This document shows, in pieces, positions 8,268-14,621 of a stretch of DNA of 38,410 bases. The DNA is from a virus. The position numbers and the translations under genes were made by a program. The notes below the pieces were generated by a model that worked only from the letters and a program-made list of their open reading frames with translations, searched no databases and was not told the origin of the DNA. Position 1 is the first letter of the stretch. Every line of letters starts with the position of its first letter. The DNA is taken from positions 1 to 38,410 of the IMG/VR virus record IMGVR_UViG_3300050120_000110; one strand, 5' to 3'.

Positions 8268-8510
8268 TTAGACACCTGCGGCTTTTAGCCTGGCGTGAAC
8301 TTTCGCCAGATCAGGAGCAGCTCCCGCCGACTGATTGGCGATCACAACTCCCGTTGCCGCGTTCAATCGTTTATCGAACGCGGCTTCTTCAATCTGAGCG
8401 CCATTAATGGATACCGGCAACGGTACAGCTTTAGCCTCAAGCGTTTGCAGGCGCTTGGCAATAACCTCAGGGTCGATTTGGCTGGATTGTGAAAAATCAT
8501 GAGTAATCAT
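8268..8510 (-). CDS. Small orphan between portal and metallopeptidase
   Basis: This 80-aa protein is not recognised. It is helical and Ala-rich, with a charged N-terminal helix (IDPEVIAKRLQTLEAKAVPL) and a C-terminal helix (DLAKVHARLKAAGV). The ATG lies next to the portal stop, and the metallopeptidase begins 5 bp after this gene's stop codon. Position suggests a head assembly or protease accessory role, with no direct evidence. Confidence 0.7.
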   Translation of the reverse strand: MITHDFSQSSQIDPEVIAKRLQTLEAKAVPLPVSINGAQIEEAAFDKRLNAATGVVIANQSAGAAPDLAKVHARLKAAGV

Positions 8511-8512
8511 TA

Positions 8513-10690
8513 TTAGCCCCTACCCGGTTGGCCCGGCATTTGATCGGATTGTATAGCCCCCGGCGGCTGTTGCATAGGCCGACCTGGAGCGGGTTGTGCA
8601 CCGGGACGCGGCATTCCGGCAACGCCCGGTCCCGCGCCTCCCGGAACTCCCGGCGCCCCCTGTGGCGGAGGCATCGCGGCTTGCCTCTTTTTCTGTAATG
8701 CCTGCATATGCGCCTGCATATGGGTTCGCATCATGCCCGTCGGATCCCCAGTCGCTTGCGCGGACTGCTGATGAACCTGAATATGCTGCAAGTCGTCATC
8801 CGCCTCGTGCACATCGGCGTGAATGCCGTTTGTAATCATTTCGTCCTCAATTTCAGGAGGAACTGAATATTTATTTCTATCATCAATCAGAATCTGATTC
8901 GCCAGTTCCGCCCCGAATACGTTGTCGGTGAGCATCTGCAAGATTGGGGTAATGTCCAGGCGCCTACCGTTAAGCTGCTGTGGCGGAATACCCCTAAGCA
9001 CGTTCATCGTGGCGATTTGCTGCTGCATGCGCTGCATATTCATCACGAACGTGGTTCCGGTCCACTGGAAGAAATAGCGCTCGCCCCACTGCTGCGGCGG
9101 AATTTGCTGCATTGCGGCACGAACGCCAATATCCCCCAACGTCAGGACCGTAATATCGTCATCGCGGAACTGGGCATCGTATTCAAAGAACCGTTCCATC
9201 AATGGGTTCAGGATTTCTTCCTCAAACCGTTCGGCATTGTCTGTGATCGACACAGACTGTTCCTGTTGCTGCGCCCCCATAGCGTTGGCGTTCTTACGCC
9301 CGGAAGGCATTTGCCCCATCATCATGGGGTTAACGTCCAGCGATTCGTGAATTTGAGCCTTGATCGAGCCGCACATCGCCACGCTGTCTTTCCACAGGGC
9401 GGGAAAGCTGGTGAATTTAGTACTGTTCGGGTCTACCGGCCACACGGCGGCAAGACCGAAGACCATCATCGCGTAGTTGGGGTTTTTCTCTGGATCAGTC
9501 ATGACCACAGGCAGCAACGAATACATCGCGCTGTCTTGACCCATGTTCCAGAAGTCGTTCAGGTTCCATTGTAGGAACTTTACAGCGTCTACTTTCGACT
9601 TACCGTTGAACGATCCGCTGATTCGATCAACGGGCGCAGAAATAATGGATCGTTTCTGCCCCCACTGCGGGGCTTTGATAATTCCGAGAATTTCCTTTTC
9701 ACCCGCGAAATAGATATCCGCGAGTGATTTCTTGCCCTTTTCAAATTCCACATAGGCTTGCGCCCAGTAGATCAAAGCGTACTTGAAAGTCCCTTCGGTA
9801 CGAATCCCCGCATCCGAAGTTCGTTTTTTCTGAGGATTGATCTTTTCCGTACCCTTTCGGTCGGTCATCCATTCGGACAGTTCACTTTCGTCGTCGTCCG
9901 CTAAGATAAAAACACCCTCGTCCACCATCTTTTGGATAGCGGCTTTCGACATGCGAAGCTTTAGACACGAAATGTCCGCGTTATCAATATTGTTACAAGT
10001 TGGAGGAATAACGACCAAATCCTCAGTTGCAAAGTCGGAAATATCCGGACCCTCGACAAGAATTTCCTCGTCTTTTTCCTCGTCAACTTCTTCGGTCGGA
10101 TCTTGAACCTCAACTTCAGAACCCTCGACAGTATTCAAAATGGGATTTCGCCGAACGACGCCGGATATGTTCCGATAGCTTCGCTTCCAATCCATGCAGA
10201 TATTCCACTGGCCTGTCACATCTCCCGCCAACAAGATGGATCGACAAACTGATTTCAGTTTGGTTGTACGGATGTAATGCTCAAGCAGCGCCAGTTGCGG
10301 GCCGGGTTCCTGATTGTCCGATCCTACTGCTTCCACATGGCTATATTTTGTCGGAAACAGTTGCTTGAGCGTTCGCTTGGCCCTTGCGGTAATCGCGTCT
10401 CTCACAGCGGGGATATAGCATTTCGAGTTCCCCGCATACATTGCGTTATCATCAGGCTCGGCATTGAAAATCTTCCAATACTCTTCAAGGGCTTCGTTCG
10501 CCTCTTCCCGGTTTTCATACGCCTTACAAATCGTCGGATACATTTTCTCGACGTGCATGTAAACGTCGGAGTTGACCTTATCCGCCCAGTTCTCGATATC
10601 CTTGGGCTCTTCCTTATCCTTGGAAACGACGGACGGGTCCTCAGCCTGGGGTTTACCCTTGATGCCTCGAAGTTTTGATTTTTTTGCCAT
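8513..10690 (-). CDS. Portal protein
   Basis: This 725-aa protein forms the DNA-entry vertex of the capsid. The N-terminal half has the portal-type pattern of an acidic helical start, then DAITARAKRTLKQLFPT and an aromatic-rich stem/wing region (YWAQAYVEFEKGKKSLADIY). The C-terminal about 110 residues are disordered and rich in Gln, Pro, Gly and Met, as in large P22/N4-like portals. Size and location directly after the terminase support the call. The start is the ATG at 10690, five bases after the stop of a 28-aa gene. An in-frame TTG at 10765 would read across that small gene and is rejected. No strong Shine-Dalgarno is seen, so coupling to the upstream small gene is likely. Confidence 0.88.
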   Translation of the reverse strand: MAKKSKLRGIKGKPQAEDPSVVSKDKEEPKDIENWADKVNSDVYMHVEKMYPTICKAYENREEANEALEEYWKIFNAEPDDNAMYAGNSKCYIPAVRDAITARAKRTLKQLFPTKYSHVEAVGSDNQEPGPQLALLEHYIRTTKLKSVCRSILLAGDVTGQWNICMDWKRSYRNISGVVRRNPILNTVEGSEVEVQDPTEEVDEEKDEEILVEGPDISDFATEDLVVIPPTCNNIDNADISCLKLRMSKAAIQKMVDEGVFILADDDESELSEWMTDRKGTEKINPQKKRTSDAGIRTEGTFKYALIYWAQAYVEFEKGKKSLADIYFAGEKEILGIIKAPQWGQKRSIISAPVDRISGSFNGKSKVDAVKFLQWNLNDFWNMGQDSAMYSLLPVVMTDPEKNPNYAMMVFGLAAVWPVDPNSTKFTSFPALWKDSVAMCGSIKAQIHESLDVNPMMMGQMPSGRKNANAMGAQQQEQSVSITDNAERFEEEILNPLMERFFEYDAQFRDDDITVLTLGDIGVRAAMQQIPPQQWGERYFFQWTGTTFVMNMQRMQQQIATMNVLRGIPPQQLNGRRLDITPILQMLTDNVFGAELANQILIDDRNKYSVPPEIEDEMITNGIHADVHEADDDLQHIQVHQQSAQATGDPTGMMRTHMQAHMQALQKKRQAAMPPPQGAPGVPGGAGPGVAGMPRPGAQPAPGRPMQQPPGAIQSDQMPGQPGRG

Positions 10691-10695
10691 GAAAT

Positions 10696-10782
10696 TTACG
10701 AGTTGGGCCACGTGCCTGTGATTACGGAGAGCATTATGAAAATGAATACTCCTGTCATCAGCCAAGTGACGAAGGGTCCCAT
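10696..10782 (-). CDS. 28-aa membrane peptide between terminase and portal
   Basis: This tiny gene encodes a 28-aa peptide (starts MGPFVTWLM, core GVFIFIMLSV, ends TGTWPNS) with one predicted transmembrane helix. Its ATG overlaps the terminase stop as TAATG, and its own TAA is five bases before the portal ATG, so it fills the interval exactly. That packing, the absence of any other gene there and the start/stop coupling argue for translation. The role is unknown; it may act in the membrane, or its translation may serve to couple terminase and portal expression. Confidence 0.65.
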   Translation of the reverse strand: MGPFVTWLMTGVFIFIMLSVITGTWPNS

Positions 10783-12773
10783 TATCGACCCGGCAAAGCC
10801 GACAAATATTTGGTTCCGTACGAATTCACAGCGTTAGCCTTTATGGTTTCCGTCGCATTCTCAAGCCTATCGACAGCATATGTCAAGGCTTCAAGCCCCT
10901 CGATCAACGTTTTGGCCGGTCCCCGCTCAGGTTCCGAACCACGTTCACCGCCCGATTTAGTCGGCCAATTGTAACCCTGAGACAGGGCCTGTAGGGTTGA
11001 CCGTGCGTTCTCATCAACCTGGAACATGCGCCGACCCCGCAATTCCGTTCGGATCATGGGGCTCAGTGCACCCCGAGACATGACCGAATGCTCGGCGGAC
11101 TGTGCGGGATATCCCGCCGTTTTAAGAGCTGATACCAAAGGATTTCTACCTACTTGGTCGAATATATCAGCTGGAATCCAGGCGCTCACACGCTTACCCG
11201 GCCACATTGCGCGGATCAACGCGGCTATGTCCGGTATGGCGTCCATGGGCATCAGGGGACTAACCCAATCAGCCAGCACCGTCAGGTACCGACCGTTAAC
11301 CGATGCGAGAACAGCTGTGGTTTCCGTTCCTGTCGCGTTGCATCCAAGAAGTAAGCCATCACTTCTCAATGGTTCGTAACCAGACACAATATTCTGATCG
11401 GAGAAATCCCCGTAGATTGGAACTCCGGAAAACACCCGAAGTGCATACGCCAACGCGTTCAGACAGTCTCGCTTGCCGGTTGGGAAGTTCAGAATCTGGC
11501 TTATCAACGTCTGGTGCGCGGCGCGTCCGCCCACCAAAATAATATCCCCCGCCATGAAAAACGGACGTAACCCCATGATGAACGCGGCCTTATCCCGGTC
11601 CTGAGGCGCGTTGATTGGCCTGATATCTAGGTGCTGCCCGGTCATCAGGCTCATAGCCCGAATCGGTTGCAGCAGCCAATCATCCAATGAATTCTTTTCG
11701 ATCACAACTCTAGCATCGTCGTGCCGCTTGGACATTGTGAACGCCCCGGCAACAATCTCATCCGGTTGCCAGTATTCCGCCCCGGACTGATGAACGTAAA
11801 TCCTCGTCCCCATCTTGCTGACCGTTACGTGTCCGGTCTGGTCGGACTTCTTCACTTCAACCGTTCGGGCCGGATCAACTATGACTACACGGGGGGAATA
11901 ACTCGCAGGGGGCACGTCTTGAAAGCGGAGCATGTCCTCAGTGAAGGGTTTACCCTGAGCCCCGGACGCGACGAGCATGTATTCCTGCATGAATTCCCGC
12001 AGCATCCCCTCCTGTGAATACTGGTCGCGCTTGCGCCTAACCCAATCCATTGGATAACGTTCGGGCCATAGCGATTCGGCCAACGGATCGTCAATGTCTC
12101 GATCACACAGTGGGAACCTTCCGTGCGTCCATGACGAGGAGGCTGCCGCCCGGTTTAACAAGCAATCGTCCGCCAGGGGAGTCCCCGTCATACGGATCTT
12201 CCCTAAATCCTTATCCATGGCGGGCATAAGTTCGAGGTGAATTTTCTTCCAGTTCCGGTCAACCGTATTCGTATCCCGAACCAATTCCTTGTTCTCGATA
12301 TCGTCAAGATACGCCCGGTCGGGCCGCATGTCATGATGTTTATAGCCCCGGATTTCCTCTTCCCATCCATGGGCTTCGATCAAAACACCGTTCTTAAGGA
12401 GAATCTTGTTCTCAGACCAAGTACCGCCTTTTTGCGTTCCAAACAGGTTCAACACACGCATGTTGGTCACAAGCTCATGCTTCATTGCCTCAATACGCTG
12501 ACACGCCTTGGTATATGTTTCCCCGAAAATCAAGCAGTATTTGAAATTACCGAAGCACGCTTCCATCAGCAAAAACTCTTCGCTGAGCGTCGTCTTAGCA
12601 CCTTCCCGGAAAGCCTCGATCACAACCAGTTCATCGGAGCTGCGCCACATGTCCATGATCTGAATATGAAACGCTGGAGAAGCCTGACGGTGGCGATGCT
12701 CGAACAACATTGCCGACCCAAGGGCACGATCCTCATTTATGGATCTTAGGATTGCTTCGTTTGAGAGTGCCAT
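10782..12773 (-). CDS. terL: Terminase large subunit
   Basis: This 663-aa protein is the packaging motor ATPase and nuclease. A Walker A-like motif reads FREGAKTT (residues 55-62), of the T7 gp19-like variety. Walker B with catalytic acid is RAYLDDIE (153-160). An ATPase coupling motif follows at MTGTPL. The RNase H-like nuclease domain begins near VVIVDPART, and a second acidic site is likely at ARVVIEKN. Length is in the normal range. It is the second gene of the late operon, just after the 70-aa orphan. The small subunit candidate lies at the other end of the same operon (29302-29790). Confidence 0.92.
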   Translation of the reverse strand: MALSNEAILRSINEDRALGSAMLFEHRHRQASPAFHIQIMDMWRSSDELVVIEAFREGAKTTLSEEFLLMEACFGNFKYCLIFGETYTKACQRIEAMKHELVTNMRVLNLFGTQKGGTWSENKILLKNGVLIEAHGWEEEIRGYKHHDMRPDRAYLDDIENKELVRDTNTVDRNWKKIHLELMPAMDKDLGKIRMTGTPLADDCLLNRAAASSSWTHGRFPLCDRDIDDPLAESLWPERYPMDWVRRKRDQYSQEGMLREFMQEYMLVASGAQGKPFTEDMLRFQDVPPASYSPRVVIVDPARTVEVKKSDQTGHVTVSKMGTRIYVHQSGAEYWQPDEIVAGAFTMSKRHDDARVVIEKNSLDDWLLQPIRAMSLMTGQHLDIRPINAPQDRDKAAFIMGLRPFFMAGDIILVGGRAAHQTLISQILNFPTGKRDCLNALAYALRVFSGVPIYGDFSDQNIVSGYEPLRSDGLLLGCNATGTETTAVLASVNGRYLTVLADWVSPLMPMDAIPDIAALIRAMWPGKRVSAWIPADIFDQVGRNPLVSALKTAGYPAQSAEHSVMSRGALSPMIRTELRGRRMFQVDENARSTLQALSQGYNWPTKSGGERGSEPERGPAKTLIEGLEALTYAVDRLENATETIKANAVNSYGTKYLSALPGR

Positions 12774-12775
12774 GG

Positions 12776-12988
12776 TTAGCCGACGTTCTCGCGGAGAATG
12801 TGATATTTGATTATTTCTATTGCGCCAAGCGTCTTTGACGTTGAGGTTTGCTCCGACGCTCTAATCACCCATTCGTCGTTCACAAGGAGAATCATTACAC
12901 ACTCCGACGCGCCGTAACTAACTGCTTCCGTAAGAATTTCAGTTACGGTTTTTTTGTTGGTTTCCTCTTCTGTAATCAACCTAAGCAT
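12776..12988 (-). CDS. 70-aa orphan, first gene of the late operon
   Basis: This 70-aa protein is not recognised. It has a charged N-terminus (LITEEETNKKTVTEILTEA), a hydrophobic strand (CVMILLVNDEWVIRA) and a helical end, suggesting a small alpha/beta fold. The start at 12988 has AGGAG eight bases upstream. It is the first coding sequence downstream of the noncoding control region, and its stop lies 2 bp before the terminase ATG. A small terminase regulator is possible from position only. Confidence 0.7.
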   Translation of the reverse strand: MLRLITEEETNKKTVTEILTEAVSYGASECVMILLVNDEWVIRASEQTSTSKTLGAIEIIKYHILRENVG

Positions 12989-13135
12989 GATTTTCTCCTG
13001 ACGCGCAAGTGTATCTCATCGTCAGTAATTTATGAACCTTTAAATTGTACGCGGTTGGTAGACTGCGTCCGCAAAATAAACCCCCCGTCCGTCCGTCCCC
13101 CCTCGGTGGTCCCGGAGTTAGCGCTTACCAACCAT

Positions 13136-13187
13136 ACGTACCGATCAGCCATCGACCCCCAGGACCGTCAGCACGTACCGATCAGCC
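13136..13187. repeat. Direct repeat ACGTACCGATCAGCC, two copies
   Basis: The 15-mer ACGTACCGATCAGCC occurs at 13136-13150 and 13173-13187, start to start 37 bp apart. A truncated relative, GCCGATCAG, appears near 13253. It could be a protein-binding site; nothing else identifies it. Confidence 0.75.
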
Positions 13188-13237
13188 CCCTCCCCTGTTA
13201 ATTATAGATTAGTACATCTCGTAACGTTATTTGGTTT

Positions 13238-13372
13238 CGATAATTAGCGCGAGCCGATCAGTAATTTATAGTAATTTACTGAGAGGCCGAAACTTAACAT
13301 AATATCGATAATTAGGCGTTTATAAATTACTGTAAATTACTATAAATTACTGAGAGCTCCGAACGATAATTA
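13238..13372. repeat. CGATAATTA iterons, three copies
   Basis: CGATAATTA occurs at 13238-13246, 13306-13314 and 13364-13372, all in the same orientation, interleaved with the inverted AGTAATTTA arms. TAATTATAGA is also repeated at 13199-13208 and 13367-13376. The arrangement resembles iteron clusters for an initiator or regulator. Confidence 0.7.
13258..13353. repeat. 22-bp inverted repeat in AT-rich core
   Basis: The sequence at 13258-13279 is the exact reverse complement of 13332-13353, each arm itself built of two AGTAATTTA-like units. Both arms are followed on the plus strand by TTACTGAGAG. A partial copy, TCAGTAATTTAT, lies at 13022-13033, near the start of the late operon. The arms could form a cruciform or bind a dimeric protein at both sites. 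Confidence 0.85.
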
Positions 13373-13401
13373 TAGAAATTAACGGGCCTTTTATCGGCAC
13401 G

Positions 13402-13428
13402 GATTAGGTGGGTTGGGGGCACCTAATC
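13402..13428. other. 9-bp stem-loop with G-rich loop
   Basis: GATTAGGTG (13402-13410) pairs perfectly with CACCTAATC (13420-13428) around a G-rich 9-nt loop. An outer 9-bp inverted repeat, TATCGGCAC (13392-13400) and GTGCCGATA (13458-13466), brackets it. There is no T-run, so a terminator is unlikely; a structured RNA or DNA element fits better. Confidence 0.6.
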
Positions 13429-13609
13429 GCTCTCGATTACATACGTTTTAGGTTAGAGTGCCGATAGTTCCTTGCGTTCAGCTTTCAAAGTCACCGATAG
13501 TCGGCCACAGGGCAACTACATCCCCACTTATGATTCTTGTGGTTGACTTGTGGTTGGTTATTCTATGCCGTTGATTTCATTCATCTTTTCCCCTATTCAA
13601 CCACTTACC

Positions 13610-13630
13610 TACTACTTTATGAAAGTAGTA
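13610..13630. other. Perfect 9-bp hairpin, TACTACTTT/AAAGTAGTA
   Basis: TACTACTTT (13610-13618) and AAAGTAGTA (13622-13630) form a perfect 9-bp stem with a 3-nt loop. The following plus-strand sequence is A-rich rather than T-rich, so it is not a plus-strand terminator, and no T-run follows on the minus strand either. It may be an operator palindrome or a structural element. Confidence 0.6.
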
Positions 13631-13640
13631 ATAATAAAAA

Positions 13641-13700
13641 GGGGGAATATAGGAGATGGTGGAGAAGGGGGAAAATATATAGGGGGAATCTGTGGGGGGG
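13641..13700 (+). other. Purine-rich tract with four G-runs
   Basis: Four runs of at least five G lie at 13641-13645, 13667-13671, 13682-13686 and 13694-13700 within a nearly all-purine plus strand. The intervals are 21, 10 and 7 nt. A long-looped G-quadruplex or strong strand-asymmetric structure is possible, next to the hairpin at 13610-13630. Confidence 0.4.
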
Positions 13701-13793
13701 AGTGAGATGCTACCGGTTACAGTAGTTGTGGTTGAAATCGACTAACAGACCGCGCCAACACTAGAAACTTAGTCACCCACAATAGGTTTCACG

Positions 13794-13858
13794 CCTCTTT
13801 TAAGAGGGTTTGCCTTTGAAACCCGCGCCGTTACTGTGCCTTCTGTATACCCATACAG
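13794..13858. other. Cluster of three small stem-loops
   Basis: Three adjacent perfect stems are visible: CCTCTT/AAGAGG (13794-13799 with 13802-13807), GGGTTT/AAACCC (13806-13811 with 13819-13824) and CTGTAT/ATACAG (13843-13848 with 13853-13858, loop ACCC). The first two share bases and are mutually exclusive alternatives. They lie upstream of the first rightward gene and could form a regulated 5' leader. Confidence 0.45.
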
Positions 13859-13951
13859 CAACTACACCTAAATCATACCGGTTGTCCACTGTGGTTGCCG
13901 TGCACCACTGACGAAAACAACATACACTATCGTTTTTAATTGGAGATAAAC

Positions 13952-14296
13952 ATGAACACTCACAGAGACCTGAAAACAATCCACGCCGACAGAGACGAAT
14001 GCGGCGCGCGCCTTAGGGCCACTGTGGCCGCCTATTCGCTCGATGAGACGCTGGAGGGCCTGGGGGAGATCAAAACCGGCATGCGACTACTCCAGCGCCT
14101 CTACCAAGAGGCATCAGACGCCAAGTCTCATGCTCGCAGGCTGGCGCAACCCAAACAGAGCGGGACAATGGTTCGTAACGTCTACATGGACGCCGATGTC
14201 CACGCCACGCTCTACAAGTACGGTGATGGCAATCTATCGGCTGGTGTGCGCCGCGCTGCCGAATCGGTCAGACTTTGTGCGCCGAGCAACAACTAA
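13952..14296 (+). CDS. RHH-like small protein, first rightward gene
   Basis: This 114-aa protein begins at the ATG at 13952, which has GGAG six bases upstream; the in-frame TTG at 13940 is less likely. Residues 30-70 form a charged helix. Residues 75-108 (VRNVYMDADVHATLYKYGDGNLSAGVRR, given here in parts: a VRNVYMDAD strand, then GNLSAGVRRAAESV) resemble a ribbon-helix-helix-type DNA-binding unit seen in small phage regulators. It lies immediately beside the repeat-rich noncoding region, so it may bind there. The RHH call rests on the strand plus GNLSxGxRxA pattern and is moderate. Confidence 0.6.
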   Translation: MNTHRDLKTIHADRDECGARLRATVAAYSLDETLEGLGEIKTGMRLLQRLYQEASDAKSHARRLAQPKQSGTMVRNVYMDADVHATLYKYGDGNLSAGVRRAAESVRLCAPSNN

Positions 14297-14321
14297 GGGT
14301 TAGCACCTATGTGGATACCTG

Positions 14322-14350
14322 TTGACACTACCGTCACTATCTTATATAGT
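14322..14350 (+). promoter_or_regulatory. Near-consensus sigma70 promoter
   Basis: TTGACA (14322-14327), a 17-bp spacer and TATAGT (14345-14350) match 11 of 12 consensus bases. It is the best host-type promoter in the window and should drive the 62-aa membrane protein, the hexapeptide-repeat protein and the genes after it. The predicted start site is near 14357. Confidence 0.8.
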
Positions 14351-14381
14351 CACTACATCAATAACGCAACTGGAGTAAATC

Positions 14382-14408
14382 ATGCAAAGGAGACGATGTA
14401 ATGCGTAA
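14382..14408 (+). CDS. Eight-codon leader peptide overlapping the next start
   Basis: An ATG with TGGAG upstream opens an 8-codon reading frame (MQRRRCNA) that ends in TAA at 14406-14408, overlapping the ATG of the 62-aa gene at 14401. Its codons 3 and 4 are AGG AGA, which also form the Shine-Dalgarno of the downstream gene. Translating ribosomes would pass over that site, so it could tune downstream expression through rare arginine codons. Evidence is positional only. Confidence 0.3.
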   Translation: MQRRRCNA

Positions 14409-14589
14409 CGAACACGATGCCAACGAGGCGCTATACCGTACAGCTCCCCGCCACGCGCCATTACTGGGCCATCCTCACCGCTCGTACAACCGGCCACCGC
14501 CAGCCGACAAGCACGAAGTATTATGGGGTTTCGTGCTGGCGGTGGTTATCGCCGTGAGTTTGGCCGCTGTTTTGTTTTACAGGTTGTAA
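14401..14589 (+). CDS. Small single-pass membrane protein
   Basis: This 62-aa protein has a polar, His/Arg/Pro-rich N-terminus and one C-terminal transmembrane helix (about residues 41-60: WGFVLAVVIAVSLAAVLFY). By the positive-inside rule the N-terminal part probably faces the cytoplasm. The start follows AGGAGA by about 7 bases. It is the first full gene after the strong promoter, so it is probably made early. No family is recognised; a host-membrane effector or superinfection function is possible. Confidence 0.7.
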   Translation: MRNEHDANEALYRTAPRHAPLLGHPHRSYNRPPPADKHEVLWGFVLAVVIAVSLAAVLFYRL

Positions 14590-14621
14590 ACCCCTGACGG
14601 GGAACAAATTAGGAGAATATG

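Larger units (their letters stand above)
13538..13897. repeat. TGTGGTTG octamer, four copies
   Basis: TGTGGTTG occurs in the same orientation at 13538-13545, 13549-13556, 13727-13734 and 13890-13897. The first two are 11 bp apart, about one helical turn, which suits cooperative binding on one DNA face. The last copy lies 54 bp before the first rightward start codon. The 118-aa-class RHH-like protein encoded next could be the ligand, but that is speculation. Confidence 0.5.
12989..13951. other. Noncoding control region, candidate replication origin
   Basis: This 963-bp stretch separates the leftward late operon from the rightward early module and has no convincing gene on either strand. It is more AT-rich than the flanking genes, especially 13190-13380. 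It contains three copies of CGATAATTA, an inverted pair of AT-rich 22-bp arms, short direct repeats, at least five perfect small stem-loops, a purine-rich G-run tract and four copies of TGTGGTTG. No near-consensus sigma70 promoter is evident for either flanking operon. Iterons plus AT-rich inverted repeats suggest an origin and/or operator cluster; this is inference. Confidence 0.6.

Noticed and set aside
10691-10765. TTG start extending the portal by 25 residues
   Set aside because: The extension reads through the better supported 28-aa gene and encodes His/Asn-rich sequence unlike portals.
13537-13725. 62-aa plus-strand frame in the noncoding region
   Set aside because: Non-ATG start, Trp/Tyr/Arg-biased composition from the hairpin and G-run tract, no Shine-Dalgarno.
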